Shown here piece after piece: positions 7,948-18,566 of a DNA stretch of 64,000 nt. The DNA comes from Nitrospira sp. (GTDB lineage Bacteria > Nitrospirota > Nitrospiria > Nitrospirales > Nitrospiraceae). The stretch's first letter is position 1, and each line of letters begins with the position of its first letter. The position numbers and the translations under genes were made by a program. The notes under the pieces are model-generated. The model did not search any database. It saw only the letters and a list, made by a program, of their open reading frames with translations, and was not told where the DNA came from. The stretch is taken from contig JARFXQ010000008.1 of NCBI GenBank assembly GCA_029194725.1, forward strand, positions 62,001 to 126,000. Reading direction: 5' to 3'.

Positions 7948-8860
7948 ATGTTGGAACCGGTCGAAAAGATCTGGATGGATGGGAAATTGGTGGGGTGGAG
8001 GGAGGCCAACGTCCATGTGCTCACCCATTCGCTACACTATGGCCTTGCGGCGTTTGAAGGGCTTCGGTGCTACAAGGGCAAGTCGGGATCCGCCATTTTC
8101 CGCCTTCGGGAGCATGTCGATCGCCTGTTTGATTCGGCTCATATCGGCATGATGATCATGCCGTATGACAAAAAGCAGATCTCCGACGCCATCGTCGAGA
8201 CCGTTCGTGCCAATCGTCTTGAGGCCTGTTACATTCGTCCGTTGGTCTACATCGGGTATGGGGCGATGGGCGTCCATCCAGGAGACAATCCGATTCGGGT
8301 GGCCATCGCGGCTTGGAAGGGGGCGCCTATTTGGGGGACGATGCATTGGCCAATGGGATGCGCGCCTGTGTCTCGTCCTTTACGAGACACCACGTGAATG
8401 TGTCGATGACGAGGGAAAAATATCCGGGTATTACGTAAACTCCATCATGGCCAAACGGCAGGCGAAGGCCGATGGATATGACGAGGCGATCCTGCTTGAT
8501 CCTGAAGGCTATGTTGCCGAGGGAACGGGAGAGAATGTCTTCATCGTGCGGCGAGGGGTTTTGAAAACGACACCCTTGACTTCTGTGCTGGAAGGGATAA
8601 CGAGAAATTCCGTCATTGAGTTGGCTCGAGAACGGAACATCACCGTAGTGGAAGAGCGATTCACGCGCGATGAAATGTACATCGCCGACGAAGTGTTCGT
8701 GACAGGTACTGCTGCTGAGTTGACCCCGGTCCGAGAAATCGACAATCGGCGCATCGGAAACGGCACGCCCGGACCGATGACACGCGCCCTCCAAGACACC
8801 TTCTTTTCAATCGTGCGCGGGGAAGATCGCGCACACCAGTCCTGGCTCACTCGTATCTAG
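7948..8860 (+). pseudogene. ilvE: Branched-chain amino-acid aminotransferase, two frameshifts
   Basis: IlvE is the PLP enzyme that makes leucine, isoleucine and valine from their keto acids. The N-terminal part ([20 protein letters not shown]) and the C-terminal part (SGYYVNSIMAKRQAKADGY, then EGYVAEGTGENVFIVRRGVL) are well conserved but lie in different frames. Adding one G to the run at 8319-8323 restores [20 protein letters not shown]. Adding one A to the run at 8416-8420 rejoins TREKISGYYVNS. Both lesions are single-base losses in homopolymers, so sequencing error is as likely as true decay. The ATG at 7948 is chosen over the TTG at 7939. No second copy is seen in the window. Confidence 0.9.
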
Positions 8861-9108
8861 CCCACATCACTCCTGAGCGCTTCTACCGCATCCACCGATA
8901 CGCCGCTGCGAAGGACGCATTGGCCCGACATCGGGCCGAGGCTAGGATCGCCATGAGGCCTCCGTGCGATCGGCTCGGTGCTGATGGGGCATGTGTATAA
9001 CTTGTGCCGTGTGATTCCGAGATCAGTGGTTGTGCCGCATCTGGGTAAGGCTCCGTTATTTCGGAAAGGTTGTTGACGGCAGGCAGAGCAAGACATCAGG
9101 CGGTTTGC

Positions 9109-9137
9109 TTGACCATGATGAGGGTCTTCACGATAAT
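9109..9137 (+). promoter_or_regulatory. Promoter of the hicBA pair
   Basis: TTGACC (9109-9114) and GATAAT (9132-9137) have 17-base spacing and lie 35 bases before the hicB-like ATG. In hicBA systems the promoter is usually autorepressed by HicB; no clear operator was recognised here. Confidence 0.55.
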
Positions 9138-9172
9138 AGCTCAAGAGTTCCGGTGAGGAAGGAGAGTGAGGC

Positions 9173-9373
9173 ATGAGATTGCACGTGATTGTGGAGCAGG
9201 ATGAGGCAGGTTATTTTGTCGCCGAGGTGCCTGCGTTGCCTGGGTGTCTGTCGCAAGGGAAAACGCACGACGAGGCCATCGCCAACGTGAAAGAAGCCAT
9301 CGAAGGCTGGCTTGAGGTGATGGAGGCCAAGCATGTGGTGGATGCAGAACGGACGGTTGAGGTTGTGGTCTGA
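9173..9373 (+). CDS. hicB: HicB-family antitoxin
   Basis: A 66-residue protein with the partial RNase-H-like HicB fold: MRLHVIVEQDEAGYFVAEVP, then LPGCLSQGKTHDEAIANVKEAIEGWL. HicB neutralises HicA and usually represses the operon. It lacks the C-terminal DNA-binding (HTH or ribbon-helix-helix) domain of longer HicB proteins, so autoregulation may need another factor. A good ribosome site (AGGAAGGAGAG) precedes the ATG. Its stop overlaps the hicA start by 4 bases. The antitoxin-first order differs from the classic hicAB order but is common for this short form. Confidence 0.85.
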   Translation: MRLHVIVEQDEAGYFVAEVPALPGCLSQGKTHDEAIANVKEAIEGWLEVMEAKHVVDAERTVEVVV

Positions 9374-9594
9374 TGGCGGAACGCCTCCGGTTGTGTTCAG
9401 GGTCCGACGCTATACGGAAGTTTCAACGAGCAGGTTGGAGCGTCGTGCGACAACGAGGCTCTCATGCGATGCTGGTGAAATCCGGTTATGAGTACACCCT
9501 TTCCATTCCCCAACATGACGAGTTGGGCCCTGGATTGCTGCGTAAGTTGATCCGCCAAGCTCGTCTCACCGTAGAAGCATTCAACAGTCTGTAG
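9373..9594 (+). CDS. hicA: HicA-family mRNA interferase toxin
   Basis: A 73-residue double-stranded-RNA-binding-fold protein with the HicA signature KFQRAGWSVVRQRGSHAML (catalytic His in GSHAML), then SIPQHDELGPGLLRKLIRQA. HicA cleaves mRNA when released from HicB. The N-terminus (MAERLRLCSGSDAIR) corresponds to the usual PxxSGxEVIR start. It overlaps hicB by 4 bases and appears intact. Confidence 0.88.
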   Translation: MAERLRLCSGSDAIRKFQRAGWSVVRQRGSHAMLVKSGYEYTLSIPQHDELGPGLLRKLIRQARLTVEAFNSL

Positions 9595-10102
9595 TCAATA
9601 GCCTCATTTTTTATGGCGACGCGAATAGGGTGTCGGGCCGCAATTCCGCTTCAGCCACATCTCCAACATAGACACTGAGCTGAAACGGCTGCACGATACA
9701 AGATCTGACCCATGGACCCATGGAGCATGTAGTGACTGTGCTAGTGCACAGGTGACCATCCATACCCTCCGCCGCCGAACTGCATGACGGCGTCCTTCAC
9801 TCTACGTCTTGGCAAACAATACCGGCGGTTGTGCTCGGAGTACCAAGCCAGGTTCGACAGGCAGTTGACTTTCCTCCTGTCCAATTTGTCAGTCGCAACT
9901 GTAAAGTCAAGCAAGGTTCTGCTTGCATACCTTCGTCTCAGGCTGCACTCTCACCCGATCTTCCACGTTTTCAATTATAGGTCCTTGTCCTGGGACCTTG
10001 CCCATCAACTGATTTTACAGACCCAACCGGAAATATCTGCCGTGCGCGTTAGGCAGTATCTGCCGCGTTGTCAGTTTCAAAGCGACTGCTATTCTTTTTC
10101 TC
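9595..10102 (+). other. Intergenic stretch before the helicase
   Basis: About 500 bases between hicA and the helicase. An open frame from 9784 crosses into the helicase gene but has no recognisable protein features. Short palindromes such as CATGGACCCATGG near 9713 are present. No promoter or RNA gene stood out. Confidence 0.4.
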
Positions 10103-13100
10103 ATGCCACGCATCTTCGACAACATAGACCGACAGTTACTCCCCGCGCTCCAAGAGACTCTACTCGTCTCAAATCGGGCCGACTTCTGCGTCGGGTATTT
10201 CAACCTGCGAGGTTGGAAACAGCTGGATTCCTATATCGAAAAGTGGTCGGGCGAAGGGGATTGTTGCCGTCTTCTGGTGGGAATGCAGCGGCTGCCTCAG
10301 GAGGAGCTGCGTACCGCACTCAGCCTCGCAAAGAATAATGGTGGCATGGATAACCAAACCGCCATTCGTCTCAAAAAGAAATTAGCGGAAGAATTTCGCG
10401 ACCAGTTGACCTTTGGTGTTCCCACCAGCGAGGACGAAGCAGGCCTACGCCGTCTAGCAGGCCAGATCAAAGCAAAGAAACTTGTCATCAAGTTATTTCT
10501 CCGACATCCGCTGCACGCGAAGCTCTATTTGCTCTCCCGTCCCGATCCAATCAATCCCATCGTGGGATATCTCGGCTCTCAACAGGGCGAATTGAATGTG
10601 GATGTGCTTGATCACGATGCCTGTCAGAAGCTTGCACGATGGTTCGAGGATCGCTGGAACGACCAATGGTGTGTGGATATTTCAGAAGAGTTGTTAACCA
10701 TCATCCAAGAGAGCTGGGCCCGCGAAGAACCGATTCGGCCTTACCACATTTACATCAAGATGGCCTATCACCTGTCCCAGGAAGCGCGAGCTGGGCTTTC
10801 CGAATTTCGCATCCCGAAAGAGTTCGGCAACAAACTTTTCGAGTTTCAGAAAGCTGCTGTCAAGATTGCCGCCCGACATTTGAATAAGCGGGGTGGCGTC
10901 CTGATCGGCGATGTGGTCGGGCTCGGCAAGACACTTATGGCTACAGCTCTTGCTCGTATCTTTGAGGACGACTATGGCCTGGAAACCCTCATCATTTGTC
11001 CGAAGAACTTGGTTCCGATGTGGGAAGATTATCGCCAGCAGTACCGTCTGCGTGGAAAGATCCTCTCAATCAGCCAGGTCGCCCGTGAACTGCCGAATCT
11101 GCGCCGTTACCGTCTTCTCCTGATCGACGAAAGCCATAATCTCCGCAATCGTGAAGGTCAACGCTATCGAGCAATCCAGGAATACGCGCACGCGAACGAG
11201 AGCAAATGTATCTTATTGTCGGCAACACCGTACAACAAAACCTATCTGGATCTTTCTAACCAATTACGGCTCTTCATTCCCGAGGACAAAGATCTAGGAA
11301 TCCGCCCGGAACAGTTGCTGCGTGAATTGGGCGATGTGGAATTCATTCGACGGTACCAATGTTCTGTGCGCTCACTCGCCGCGTTTGAGAAGAGCCTACA
11401 TGCCGATGATTGGCGAGAACTCATGCGTCTGTATATGGTCCGACGAACCAGAAGCTTTATTCAGGAAAACTATGCGCAGACCGATCCGACCAACGGACGA
11501 AAGTTCCTGACCTTTGAAGACGGCAGCCGGTCCTATTTCCCCACCCGTGTCCCAAAGACCATCACATTTCGGATTGATGACAATAATCCGTCAGATCAGT
11601 ACGCCCGGCTTTATGCGTCGGACATGGTCGATACCATCAATCGTCTCAATCTGCCCCGTTATGGGCTGGGCAATTATGTTGCCGCGTCGCCACACAAATC
11701 GCCGACCCAGGGCGAGGCCAAACTTCTGCAGGACCTCTCGCGTGCCGGCAAGCGGCTCATGGGCTTTTGCCGAACGAACCTGTTCAAGCGATTGGAAAGC
11801 AGCGGCCATGCTTTTCTCCAATCAATCGAGCGACACATCCTGCGCAACTACATTTTCCTTCATGCCATTGAAACGCATCAGCTTCTTCCCATCGGCCCGC
11901 AAGACATCGGTTTGCTCGACAGTCGGACTAGTGATACCGATACAGACATCCCTCAAGAAAACGGCGAGAGTGACGGCGATGAGGCAAAAGAGAAGGCGCC
12001 CACTGGACTACGGAACGAAAACGATTTCAAACGACGCGCGGTAGAAGTCTATACGCATTACGCCGACCAGGGCAGAAAACGGTTCAAGTGGTTGAGGCCC
12101 GATCTATTTGTGAACACACTCACGAGCGACCTGCACACTGACGCACAAGCCTTGCTCAAAATTTTGCAGGGAGTAGGGGAATGGGACGCCGCCAAAGACG
12201 CGAAGCTGAATGCGCTCTTGAGGCTGGTGACGAAGGATCATCCACACGAGAAAATCCTTGCCTTCACGCAGTTTGCCGACACCGTTGACTATCTCGAAAC
12301 GCAACTCAACGTGCGCAGGGTCAAGGGCATCTCCGGAGTAACCGGCGAGTCGCTCGATCCGACCGCGCTGGCTTGGCGGTTTAGTCCGCTCAGCAATGAG
12401 AAACGAGACCAGGTCAAACCGGACGATGAACTTCGCGTGCTGATCGCGACGGATGTGTTGAGTGAGGGGCAGAATCTTCAGGACTGCGCCATTGTCGTCA
12501 ATTATGACCTTCCATGGGCGATCATTCGACTCATCCAGCGCGCCGGCCGTGTAGACAGGATCGGACAACAGGCGACGCACATTCTTTGCTATTCGTTCCT
12601 TCCTGCCGAGGGGGTGGAGCGGATCATCCGTCTCCGCGCGCGCGTACGGCGCCGTTTGCAGGAAAACGCAGAAGTGGTCGGGGCCGATGAAACCTTCTTC
12701 GAAGACGACCGAAACGACAAGATCATTCTCGATTTGTACAACGAAAAATCCGGAATACTGGATGGCGACGCAGATGATGAGGTCGATCTCGCTTCTCGCG
12801 CCTACCAAATTTGGAAGAATGCGATTACGGCCGATCCTACCCTGCAACACACTATCCCGGCCTTACCGCCCGTGGTCTATGCAACACGAGGGCATCAGTC
12901 GAATGCAAAGCAGCCCAGCGGAGTGCTCGTCTATCTGCGTACTGCAGAAGACAACGATGCTCTGGCATGGGTCGATCAGCACGGCAACAGCGTGACCGAA
13001 TCTCAGAGAGCGATTCTCGATGCCGCTGCATGCGCTCCTGAGACTCCGGCATTGCCTCGCCAAATCAATCACCATGTGCTTGTGCAAAAAGGAGTGGAAC

Positions 13101-13450
13101 TGATCGCCGCAGAGGAACAATCGGTCGGCGGTCAATTAGGCCGGCCCTCAGGCGCCCGCTTTCGCACCTATGAACGATTGAAGAGGTATGCAGAAGAAAT
13201 TCAAGGCACCCTCTTCGAATCCCAGACTCTCCTGAAAGTCATCGACGAGATCTATCGCTATCCACTTCGCCAATCGTCCGTGGATACCCTCAATCGACAA
13301 CTCCGCAGCGGAATCTCAGACGAAGGCCTCGCCCAATTGGTCATCTCGCTCCGCGAAGAAGATGGCTTATGCCTCGTTCAAGAGGATCAGCAAACCCACG
13401 AACCCCGCATTATTTGCTCTCTGGGTCTCTCGGATACTGGTGATCAATAG
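10103..13450 (+). CDS. PLD-like/SNF2 helicase of a restriction-type defence pair
   Basis: An 1115-residue protein. The N-terminus ([20 protein letters not shown]) starts a phospholipase-D-like region with an HxK half-motif ([10 protein letters not shown], about residue 133). The SNF2/SF2 core follows: Walker [10 protein letters not shown] (about 268), DESH box [10 protein letters not shown] (about 342), motif [11 protein letters not shown], and the C-terminal lobe with [12 protein letters not shown] (about 783) and [11 protein letters not shown] (about 813). A long alpha-helical tail follows. The Eco57I-like methyltransferase gene starts 2 bases after its stop. Such helicase-methyltransferase pairs act against phage DNA in systems such as DISARM and BREX, but this pair matches neither gene set. 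The usual GSSNLT-type second half of the PLD motif seems missing. Confidence 0.85.
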   Translation: MPRIFDNIDRQLLPALQETLLVSNRADFCVGYFNLRGWKQLDSYIEKWSGEGDCCRLLVGMQRLPQEELRTALSLAKNNGGMDNQTAIRLKKKLAEEFRDQLTFGVPTSEDEAGLRRLAGQIKAKKLVIKLFLRHPLHAKLYLLSRPDPINPIVGYLGSQQGELNVDVLDHDACQKLARWFEDRWNDQWCVDISEELLTIIQESWAREEPIRPYHIYIKMAYHLSQEARAGLSEFRIPKEFGNKLFEFQKAAVKIAARHLNKRGGVLIGDVVGLGKTLMATALARIFEDDYGLETLIICPKNLVPMWEDYRQQYRLRGKILSISQVARELPNLRRYRLLLIDESHNLRNREGQRYRAIQEYAHANESKCILLSATPYNKTYLDLSNQLRLFIPEDKDLGIRPEQLLRELGDVEFIRRYQCSVRSLAAFEKSLHADDWRELMRLYMVRRTRSFIQENYAQTDPTNGRKFLTFEDGSRSYFPTRVPKTITFRIDDNNPSDQYARLYASDMVDTINRLNLPRYGLGNYVAASPHKSPTQGEAKLLQDLSRAGKRLMGFCRTNLFKRLESSGHAFLQSIERHILRNYIFLHAIETHQLLPIGPQDIGLLDSRTSDTDTDIPQENGESDGDEAKEKAPTGLRNENDFKRRAVEVYTHYADQGRKRFKWLRPDLFVNTLTSDLHTDAQALLKILQGVGEWDAAKDAKLNALLRLVTKDHPHEKILAFTQFADTVDYLETQLNVRRVKGISGVTGESLDPTALAWRFSPLSNEKRDQVKPDDELRVLIATDVLSEGQNLQDCAIVVNYDLPWAIIRLIQRAGRVDRIGQQATHILCYSFLPAEGVERIIRLRARVRRRLQENAEVVGADETFFEDDRNDKIILDLYNEKSGILDGDADDEVDLASRAYQIWKNAITADPTLQHTIPALPPVVYATRGHQSNAKQPSGVLVYLRTAEDNDALAWVDQHGNSVTESQRAILDAAACAPETPALPRQINHHVLVQKGVELIAAEEQSVGGQLGRPSGARFRTYERLKRYAEEIQGTLFESQTLLKVIDEIYRYPLRQSSVDTLNRQLRSGISDEGLAQLVISLREEDGLCLVQEDQQTHEPRIICSLGLSDTGDQ

Positions 13451-13452
13451 CA

Positions 13453-16400
13453 ATGCATTTTGATTCCGACCAAGTCCGGCATCTCCTCAAGACCTTCAAC
13501 TTCAAATCACTATTTACCGAACAGCTCGGCTGGGATCATCACAGCGCGACGATTGAAACAGTCGTGAACGGCCAGGCCTACAAACTGGCAGCCATCGCAC
13601 AGAAGCGTGGCGTCGTTGTGTTTATCCAGGAGGGCGCCATCCCCGATGACCAGACTCGCCGAAAAATCGATCGCGCCGTTGCCAAATCAGCGCATCAACA
13701 TCTCATTATTTTTTCGGACCACGGGAGAGCTGAGCAAGTCTGGCAATGGGTAAGACGTGAGCCCGGCAAACCCCTTGTCTTTCGACAGCATACTTTTCAT
13801 TCCAGTCAGAGTGGCGAATCGCTTATTCAGAAGCTTAAGGCCATCGCATTCAGCCTCGATGAGGAAGAGCAACTCCATCACATCGAGGTGACCGGGCGCG
13901 TGCGAGCCGCATTCGACACCGAGCGAGTCACCAAGCGCTTTTATGATCGCTTCAAGTCCGAGCATGAGAAGTTCTTGGACTTCATCAAGGGTATCCCAGA
14001 TGACGGGCTGCAGCCTTGGTATGCTGCCGTGATGCTGAACCGGCTGATGTTCATCTATTTCGTTCAGAAGAAGGAGTTTCTGGACAACGATAGCAATTAT
14101 CTGCGCACGAAACTCGGGCAAAGTAAGCAGCGCGGCAAGGACCGGTTCTACAGCGGCTTCCTTTGCCCGCTGTTCTTCGATGGATTTGCCAAGAAGGAGA
14201 GCGAACGCTCGACGGCCACCAATGAATTGTTGGGCAAGGTGCCCTATCTTAACGGTGGCCTGTTTCTCCGCCATCAAGTGGAAGAACTACATGGAACGTC
14301 CATCCGCATTGCCGACAGTGCCTTTGAGAGGCTCTTTGCTTTTTTCGAGGAGTTCCATTGGCATCTCGATGAACGACCGAACCGCAATGACAGAGAAATC
14401 AATCCCGATGTGCTGGGCTACATCTTTGAGAAGTACATCAACCAAAAGCAGATGGGTGCGTATTACACGAAGGAAGATATCACCGGCTACATCAGCCAGA
14501 ACACGATCATCCCATTTCTGTTCGATGCCGCTCGGCAGAAATGCAAGGTTGCCTTTGAGGGGGAACAATCAGTCTGGCGGCTTCTTCAAGCCGAGCCGGA
14601 CCGTTACATTTACGATGCGGTGAAGCACGGCATCACGATCGATCTTGGCGAAAAACCACCATGCCGAATTCCCGAACCGCCACCCCTTCCACCGGACATT
14701 GCCTGTGGCGTAAATGATGTGTCCAAACGGACTGAGTGGAACAAAGCCGCGCCAAATGAATATGCCCTGCCTACAGAAATCTGGCGTGAGGTGATTGCTC
14801 GGCGCAAGCGATACGAAGATGTGAGATCCAAACTTGCCTCAGGCGACATCCAATCGATCAACGACCTCATCACGTACAACCTCGACATTCGTCAGTTCGC
14901 GCAGGATGTGATCGAACACTGCGAAGGACCTGATTTGCTCCGCGCCTTCTGGCATGCCATTCAGGAAGTAACAGTTCTCGACCCTACTTGCGGGTCTGGG
15001 GCGTTCCTCTTTGCCGCACTCAATGTGTTAGAACCGCTCTACGAAGCATGTCTGAACAGAATGGAAGTGTTCCTGGACGAGCTGGATTGATCCGGGAAGA
15101 AACACCGCCCTGAAAAGTTTGAAGACTTCCGCAAAGCTCTGGATCTGGTTGCCAAACATGCAAGTCCGCGCAGTTTCATTTACAAATCCATCATCGTCAA
15201 GAACCTGTACGGCGTGGACATCATGGAAGAAGCGGTCGAAATCTGCAAACTCCGCCTCTTCTTGAAGATGGTCGCTCAGGTAGATCGGGTAGAACAGATC
15301 GAGCCGCTTCCCGACATCGACTTCAACATCCGCGCAGGCAACACGCTTGTCGGTTATGCCAGCCTCGAAGACCTGAAGAAGTCCATGGAAGGGGACTGGG
15401 TACGCCTTCAATCCCTCCCGACCATCGAAGAGAGCGCCGAGATTACTGACAGGGCGTTTCAGAAGTTTCACGAAATGCAGACCAAGCATGGCATGCAATC
15501 CGAAGATTTCAAGCATGCCAAGCAAGACGTGCGAAAAAGGCTAATGGTCCTTGAAGGAGAACTGAACGGCTATCTTGCCCAACAATATGGCGTTGATCAT
15601 TTGAAGACCGACGAGTACGAGGCCTGGCTCGATTCACATAAGCCGTTTCACTGGTTTATCGAGTTCTACGGCATCATGAAGAAGGGCGGTTTCAATGTGA
15701 TCATCGGTAATCCGCCGTATGTAGAATATGAAAAAATAGCGAGATTGTATGCCATCAAGCGGTATGAAACTAAGGCATGCGGCAATCTCTATGCCTTTGT
15801 GATGGAGCGAGCCGTTACAATCTTAAGGAATGAATGCTGGCTTGGAATGATTTGTCCTGTTTCCCTGGGTTCAACACCTCGCATGGTCCCTCTTCGAAAT
15901 AAACTAATACAATCCTCTGGACGTATTTACTATTCTAACTTTGCGGATAGGCCAAGCGCCCTATTTAATGGAGTTCATCAGATTTTGTCGATCTGTATGA
16001 TGCAGAAATCGGTCAAACAATCGGTAGTATTAATGTCGGCTGGATTCACACATTGGTGCAAGGGTGAGCGTGACCTCATTTTTCAAAAGCTTTCGTACTT
16101 GCAACTGCATACTGACTTGCTCCGAAAGGTGTGGCCTAAATTTGGCAACTCGATTGAACTGACGGTTAATGAAAAAGTGGGAAAGGACAAGAGAAGCCTA
16201 ATCTCTTATTTCTTAGCACACGGAAAGGTGCTCGCCATTAGCGGAGGGACTGGAGGATACTGGCTGAGGTGTTTTGATAAGCAGCAAGAATCTAGAGAAT
16301 ACAAAGAATGCTATGTCACCGATAAGGATAGTCAGCTTAAACTGTGTGCCATTCTTAACTCCACGACCTTTTACTGGTTTTGGAGAAAGGTTTCAGATTG

Positions 16401-16716
16401 CAGGCATCTGACTAAATCAGATCTAGAGAAATTTAGCTTTGATGTAAATGTAATGGCGCCATCAGAAGAGCTAATAAGTACTAGTAGGGATCAACTTCAC
16501 GCTCTTAAGAATACAAGAGAGACCAGGTTAGGCAGGATGACATACATTCAATATAGACCCAGTAAAACAAAATCGTTGATCGATGAAATCGACCGCCTCC
16601 TGGCAATTCACTACGGCTTCACGGATGAGGAGTTGGACTTCATCATCAATTACGACATCAAGTACCGCATGGGACAAGATGCAGAGGAGAACGGGGAGCA
16701 TAACCAGGCGGCTTAG
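13453..16716 (+). pseudogene. Eco57I-like DNA methyltransferase, split by in-frame TGA
   Basis: Two consecutive frames (13453-15090 and 15214-16716) are the same frame interrupted by one TGA at 15088-15090; the intervening codons (SGKKHRPEKFEDFRKAL) read through cleanly. Full length would be 1087 codons. An N-terminal accessory domain (residues 1-140) is followed by a helical region, methylase motif I LDPTCGSGAFLF near residue 508, KSIIVKNLYGVDIMEEAVEI, and motif IV VIIGNPPYVEYE near residue 750, then a target-recognition region. The product would methylate adenine and, in type IIG relatives, also cut. The stop separates motif I from motif IV, so the enzyme should be inactive unless read through. 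A CGA-to-TGA change would explain it. Confidence 0.85.
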
Positions 16717-16740
16717 CTATAATGACCCCAAGGGTGATCG

Positions 16741-16938
16741 ATGAAGTTCTATACCTTTGAAATTGTTGTCGAGAAAGAACAGGAAGACGAAGGCTATTCC
16801 GCCGATAGTCCAACCCTACCTGGATTCTTTAGCAACGGGAAGACGATCGAAGAAGCCAAACGGAACATCCGAGAGGCGATACAGCAACACATCGGGTCGC
16901 TACTGGCACACAACCAACAAGTCCCGCAGAACGAATGA
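16741..16938 (+). CDS. HicB-like small protein
   Basis: A 65-residue protein of the HicB/UPF0150 fold: MKFYTFEIVVEKEQEDEGYS, then SPTLPGFFSNGKTIEEAKRN and IREAIQQHI. No HicA partner is adjacent; the next genes are a DUF433/DUF5615 pair. It may be an orphan antitoxin or part of a three-gene module. TATAAT at 16718-16723 and an AGGGTGA ribosome site lie just upstream. Confidence 0.75.
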   Translation: MKFYTFEIVVEKEQEDEGYSADSPTLPGFFSNGKTIEEAKRNIREAIQQHIGSLLAHNQQVPQNE

Positions 16939-16951
16939 TGAGAGGAAGATC

Positions 16952-17197
16952 ATGGCCTTGGTGATTGAAGACAAGGAACTTCATCAGTTACCTATCACGA
17001 TTGATCCGGAAATCGTAAGTGGGACTCCGGTATTTACAGGAACACGTGTTCCTGTAGATGCCCTCATCAACAATCTTGAAGCCGGTCTCACCCTTGATCA
17101 ATTTCTCCAGAACTTTCCTACCGTCACGAGGGAGCAAGCCATACAGGTCCTGGACTTTTGGAAGGTCACGCTGCTCAAGCTGACGAAGTCTGCGTGA
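16952..17197 (+). CDS. DUF433 antitoxin-like protein
   Basis: An 81-residue protein with the DUF433 core DPEIVSGTPVFTGTRVPVDA and then LEAGLTLDQFLQNFPTVTRE, a small winged-helix-like domain typically paired with a PIN-like toxin. The ATG at 16952 follows AGAGGAAG. Its stop overlaps the GTG start of the next gene (GTGA). This fits the common DUF433-DUF5615 toxin-antitoxin layout, with this gene as antitoxin. Confidence 0.85.
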   Translation: MALVIEDKELHQLPITIDPEIVSGTPVFTGTRVPVDALINNLEAGLTLDQFLQNFPTVTREQAIQVLDFWKVTLLKLTKSA

Positions 17198-17526
17198 CTA
17201 TTTTGCTCGATGAATCGGTCCCGCGACTCGTTCAACAACGATTGCCCCAACTTGACATAAAAACGGTCCAAGAAATGGGTTGGGCGGGCCTAAAGAACGG
17301 CGACCTACTCAAGCGGGCTGAATCCCAGTTCAATGTCTTTATCACGGCCGACAAGAAGCTCCGCTATCAGCAGAATCTGACGAACTCAAGGCTCGCTATC
17401 ATTGTTCTCCCCACCAATCAAGTGACCGTCGTGGCCACGCTTCTTGCGACTATCGGCGAGACGATTAGAACGATTAAGACCGGCAGCGTTTTAGAAATCC
17501 CTTTGCCCTCCTCGTTTTCACAGTAA
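17194..17526 (+). CDS. DUF5615 PIN-like toxin
   Basis: A 110-residue PIN-like (Mut7-C-type) protein. The GTG start at 17194 overlaps the stop of the DUF433 gene and opens with VTILLDESVPRLVQQRLP; the Asp in LLDESVP and the TADKKL segment (about residue 52) are the usual acidic positions. QEMGWAGLKNGDLLKRAE is the family signature. An in-frame ATG 36 bases upstream exists but lies inside the DUF433 frame. It is predicted to be an RNase toxin. Confidence 0.85.
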   Translation: MTILLDESVPRLVQQRLPQLDIKTVQEMGWAGLKNGDLLKRAESQFNVFITADKKLRYQQNLTNSRLAIIVLPTNQVTVVATLLATIGETIRTIKTGSVLEIPLPSSFSQ

Positions 17527-17533
17527 CCCTGAT

Positions 17534-18160
17534 ATGTCGGTCGTGTCATCCATCACACTGATTAAGCAGAACGATCCTCGCTACCCTCGGTCTCTTTTTG
17601 AACATTTGAGACACACTGCTCCTGCTGAGCTTGCCGCGCTAGGCAATCTCGACATTCTTCAACGCAAAACTCTGGCTCTCTTCTGCTCCGTCAAATGTCC
17701 GGGCGATCTGATTCTGAAAACGTACGATCTCGCGCAACAGTTACGGGAAGCTGAAGTGGCTGTCATCGGAGGGTTTCACTCTCCGATGGAGCGGGAGTGC
17801 CTGACGATTTTGCTGCGCGGCAATCAACCTCTGATTGTCTGTCCGGCCAGAAGTCTGAAGAACATGAGGCTGCCCTCTGCCTACAAAAAACCGCTCGATC
17901 AAGGACGACTCTTGCTTCTTTCCTCCTTTTCGGAGAAGGAACGCAGGCATACTGCGGAGCTGGCAAACCGAAGAAACCAACTTGTCGCGGCCTTAGCGAC
18001 CGCCATTGTTGTGAGCCATGCTGAACCTGCCGGCAAGACGGAAGCACTTTGTCGTCAAGTTCTTCACTGGGGGAAGCCGCTCTATACCCACCGGTCAGAT
18101 CTCAATAAAAATCTTCTCTCAATGGGAGCTGTGCCTCTGGATTCCCTGCCTGGTCTCTGA
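17534..18160 (+). CDS. DprA/Smf-like Rossmann protein
   Basis: A 208-residue protein that aligns in outline with the DprA/Smf nucleotide-binding domain: short N-terminal region with NDPRYPRSLFEHL, a first beta strand ALFCSVKCPGDLIL, then VAVIGGFHSPMERECLTILL, and a late GKTEALCRQVLHWGKPLYTH. DprA loads RecA on incoming DNA; stand-alone shortened relatives occur in defence islands. The usual GSR motif of DprA is replaced by CSVKCPG. A housekeeping DprA role is therefore doubtful. It lies 7 bases after the DUF5615 gene and may be co-transcribed. Confidence 0.6.
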   Translation: MSVVSSITLIKQNDPRYPRSLFEHLRHTAPAELAALGNLDILQRKTLALFCSVKCPGDLILKTYDLAQQLREAEVAVIGGFHSPMERECLTILLRGNQPLIVCPARSLKNMRLPSAYKKPLDQGRLLLLSSFSEKERRHTAELANRRNQLVAALATAIVVSHAEPAGKTEALCRQVLHWGKPLYTHRSDLNKNLLSMGAVPLDSLPGL

Positions 18161-18332
18161 CCTATATGACACACAACATTCGCTCATCGCAAAAACACTG
18201 ATGCAGATGATCCAAGTACTTACGGATGGAAAGTGACTATGGCGTGGGTTTAATGCAACCGGTTCCGAGCTTGACACCGTGACGGATGGCTGCCATCCTC
18301 TTGTTGAAAACTTCAACAAATGGAGTCCTGCA

Positions 18333-18566
18333 ATGGCGACGGTGAACTTTAGCGTTCCAGCGGACGTGAAAGAAGCGTTCGACAAGGCGTTTCGACGGCA
18401 AAACAAAAGTGCCGTGCTGACCGACCTCATGCGGCAGGCTGTCGAAGAACGCCGCCGCCGTCAGCGCAGAGCCAAGGTCATTGAGCAGTTATTAGCCTTG
18501 CGAAAACGAACGCGACGAGTCACCGATAAGGCTATTGGAGCTGCCAGAAGACGCGGAAGACCGTGA
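18333..18566 (+). CDS. Ribbon-helix-helix-type antitoxin
   Basis: A 77-residue protein MATVNFSVPADVKEAFDKAF with a beta strand and two helices like CopG/MetJ-type DNA-binding antitoxins, then a very basic tail (RRRRQRRAKVIEQLL). The ATG at 18333 is preceded by GGAG; an upstream in-frame start (18279) would add residues with no similarity. It overlaps the PIN gene by 4 bases and is its likely antitoxin and repressor. Confidence 0.8.
   Translation: MATVNFSVPADVKEAFDKAFRRQNKSAVLTDLMRQAVEERRRRQRRAKVIEQLLALRKRTRRVTDKAIGAARRRGRP

Noticed and set aside
9784..10338. Open frame overlapping the start of the helicase gene
   Set aside because: No domain-like composition, crosses the well-supported helicase N-terminus in another frame, and has no ribosome site.
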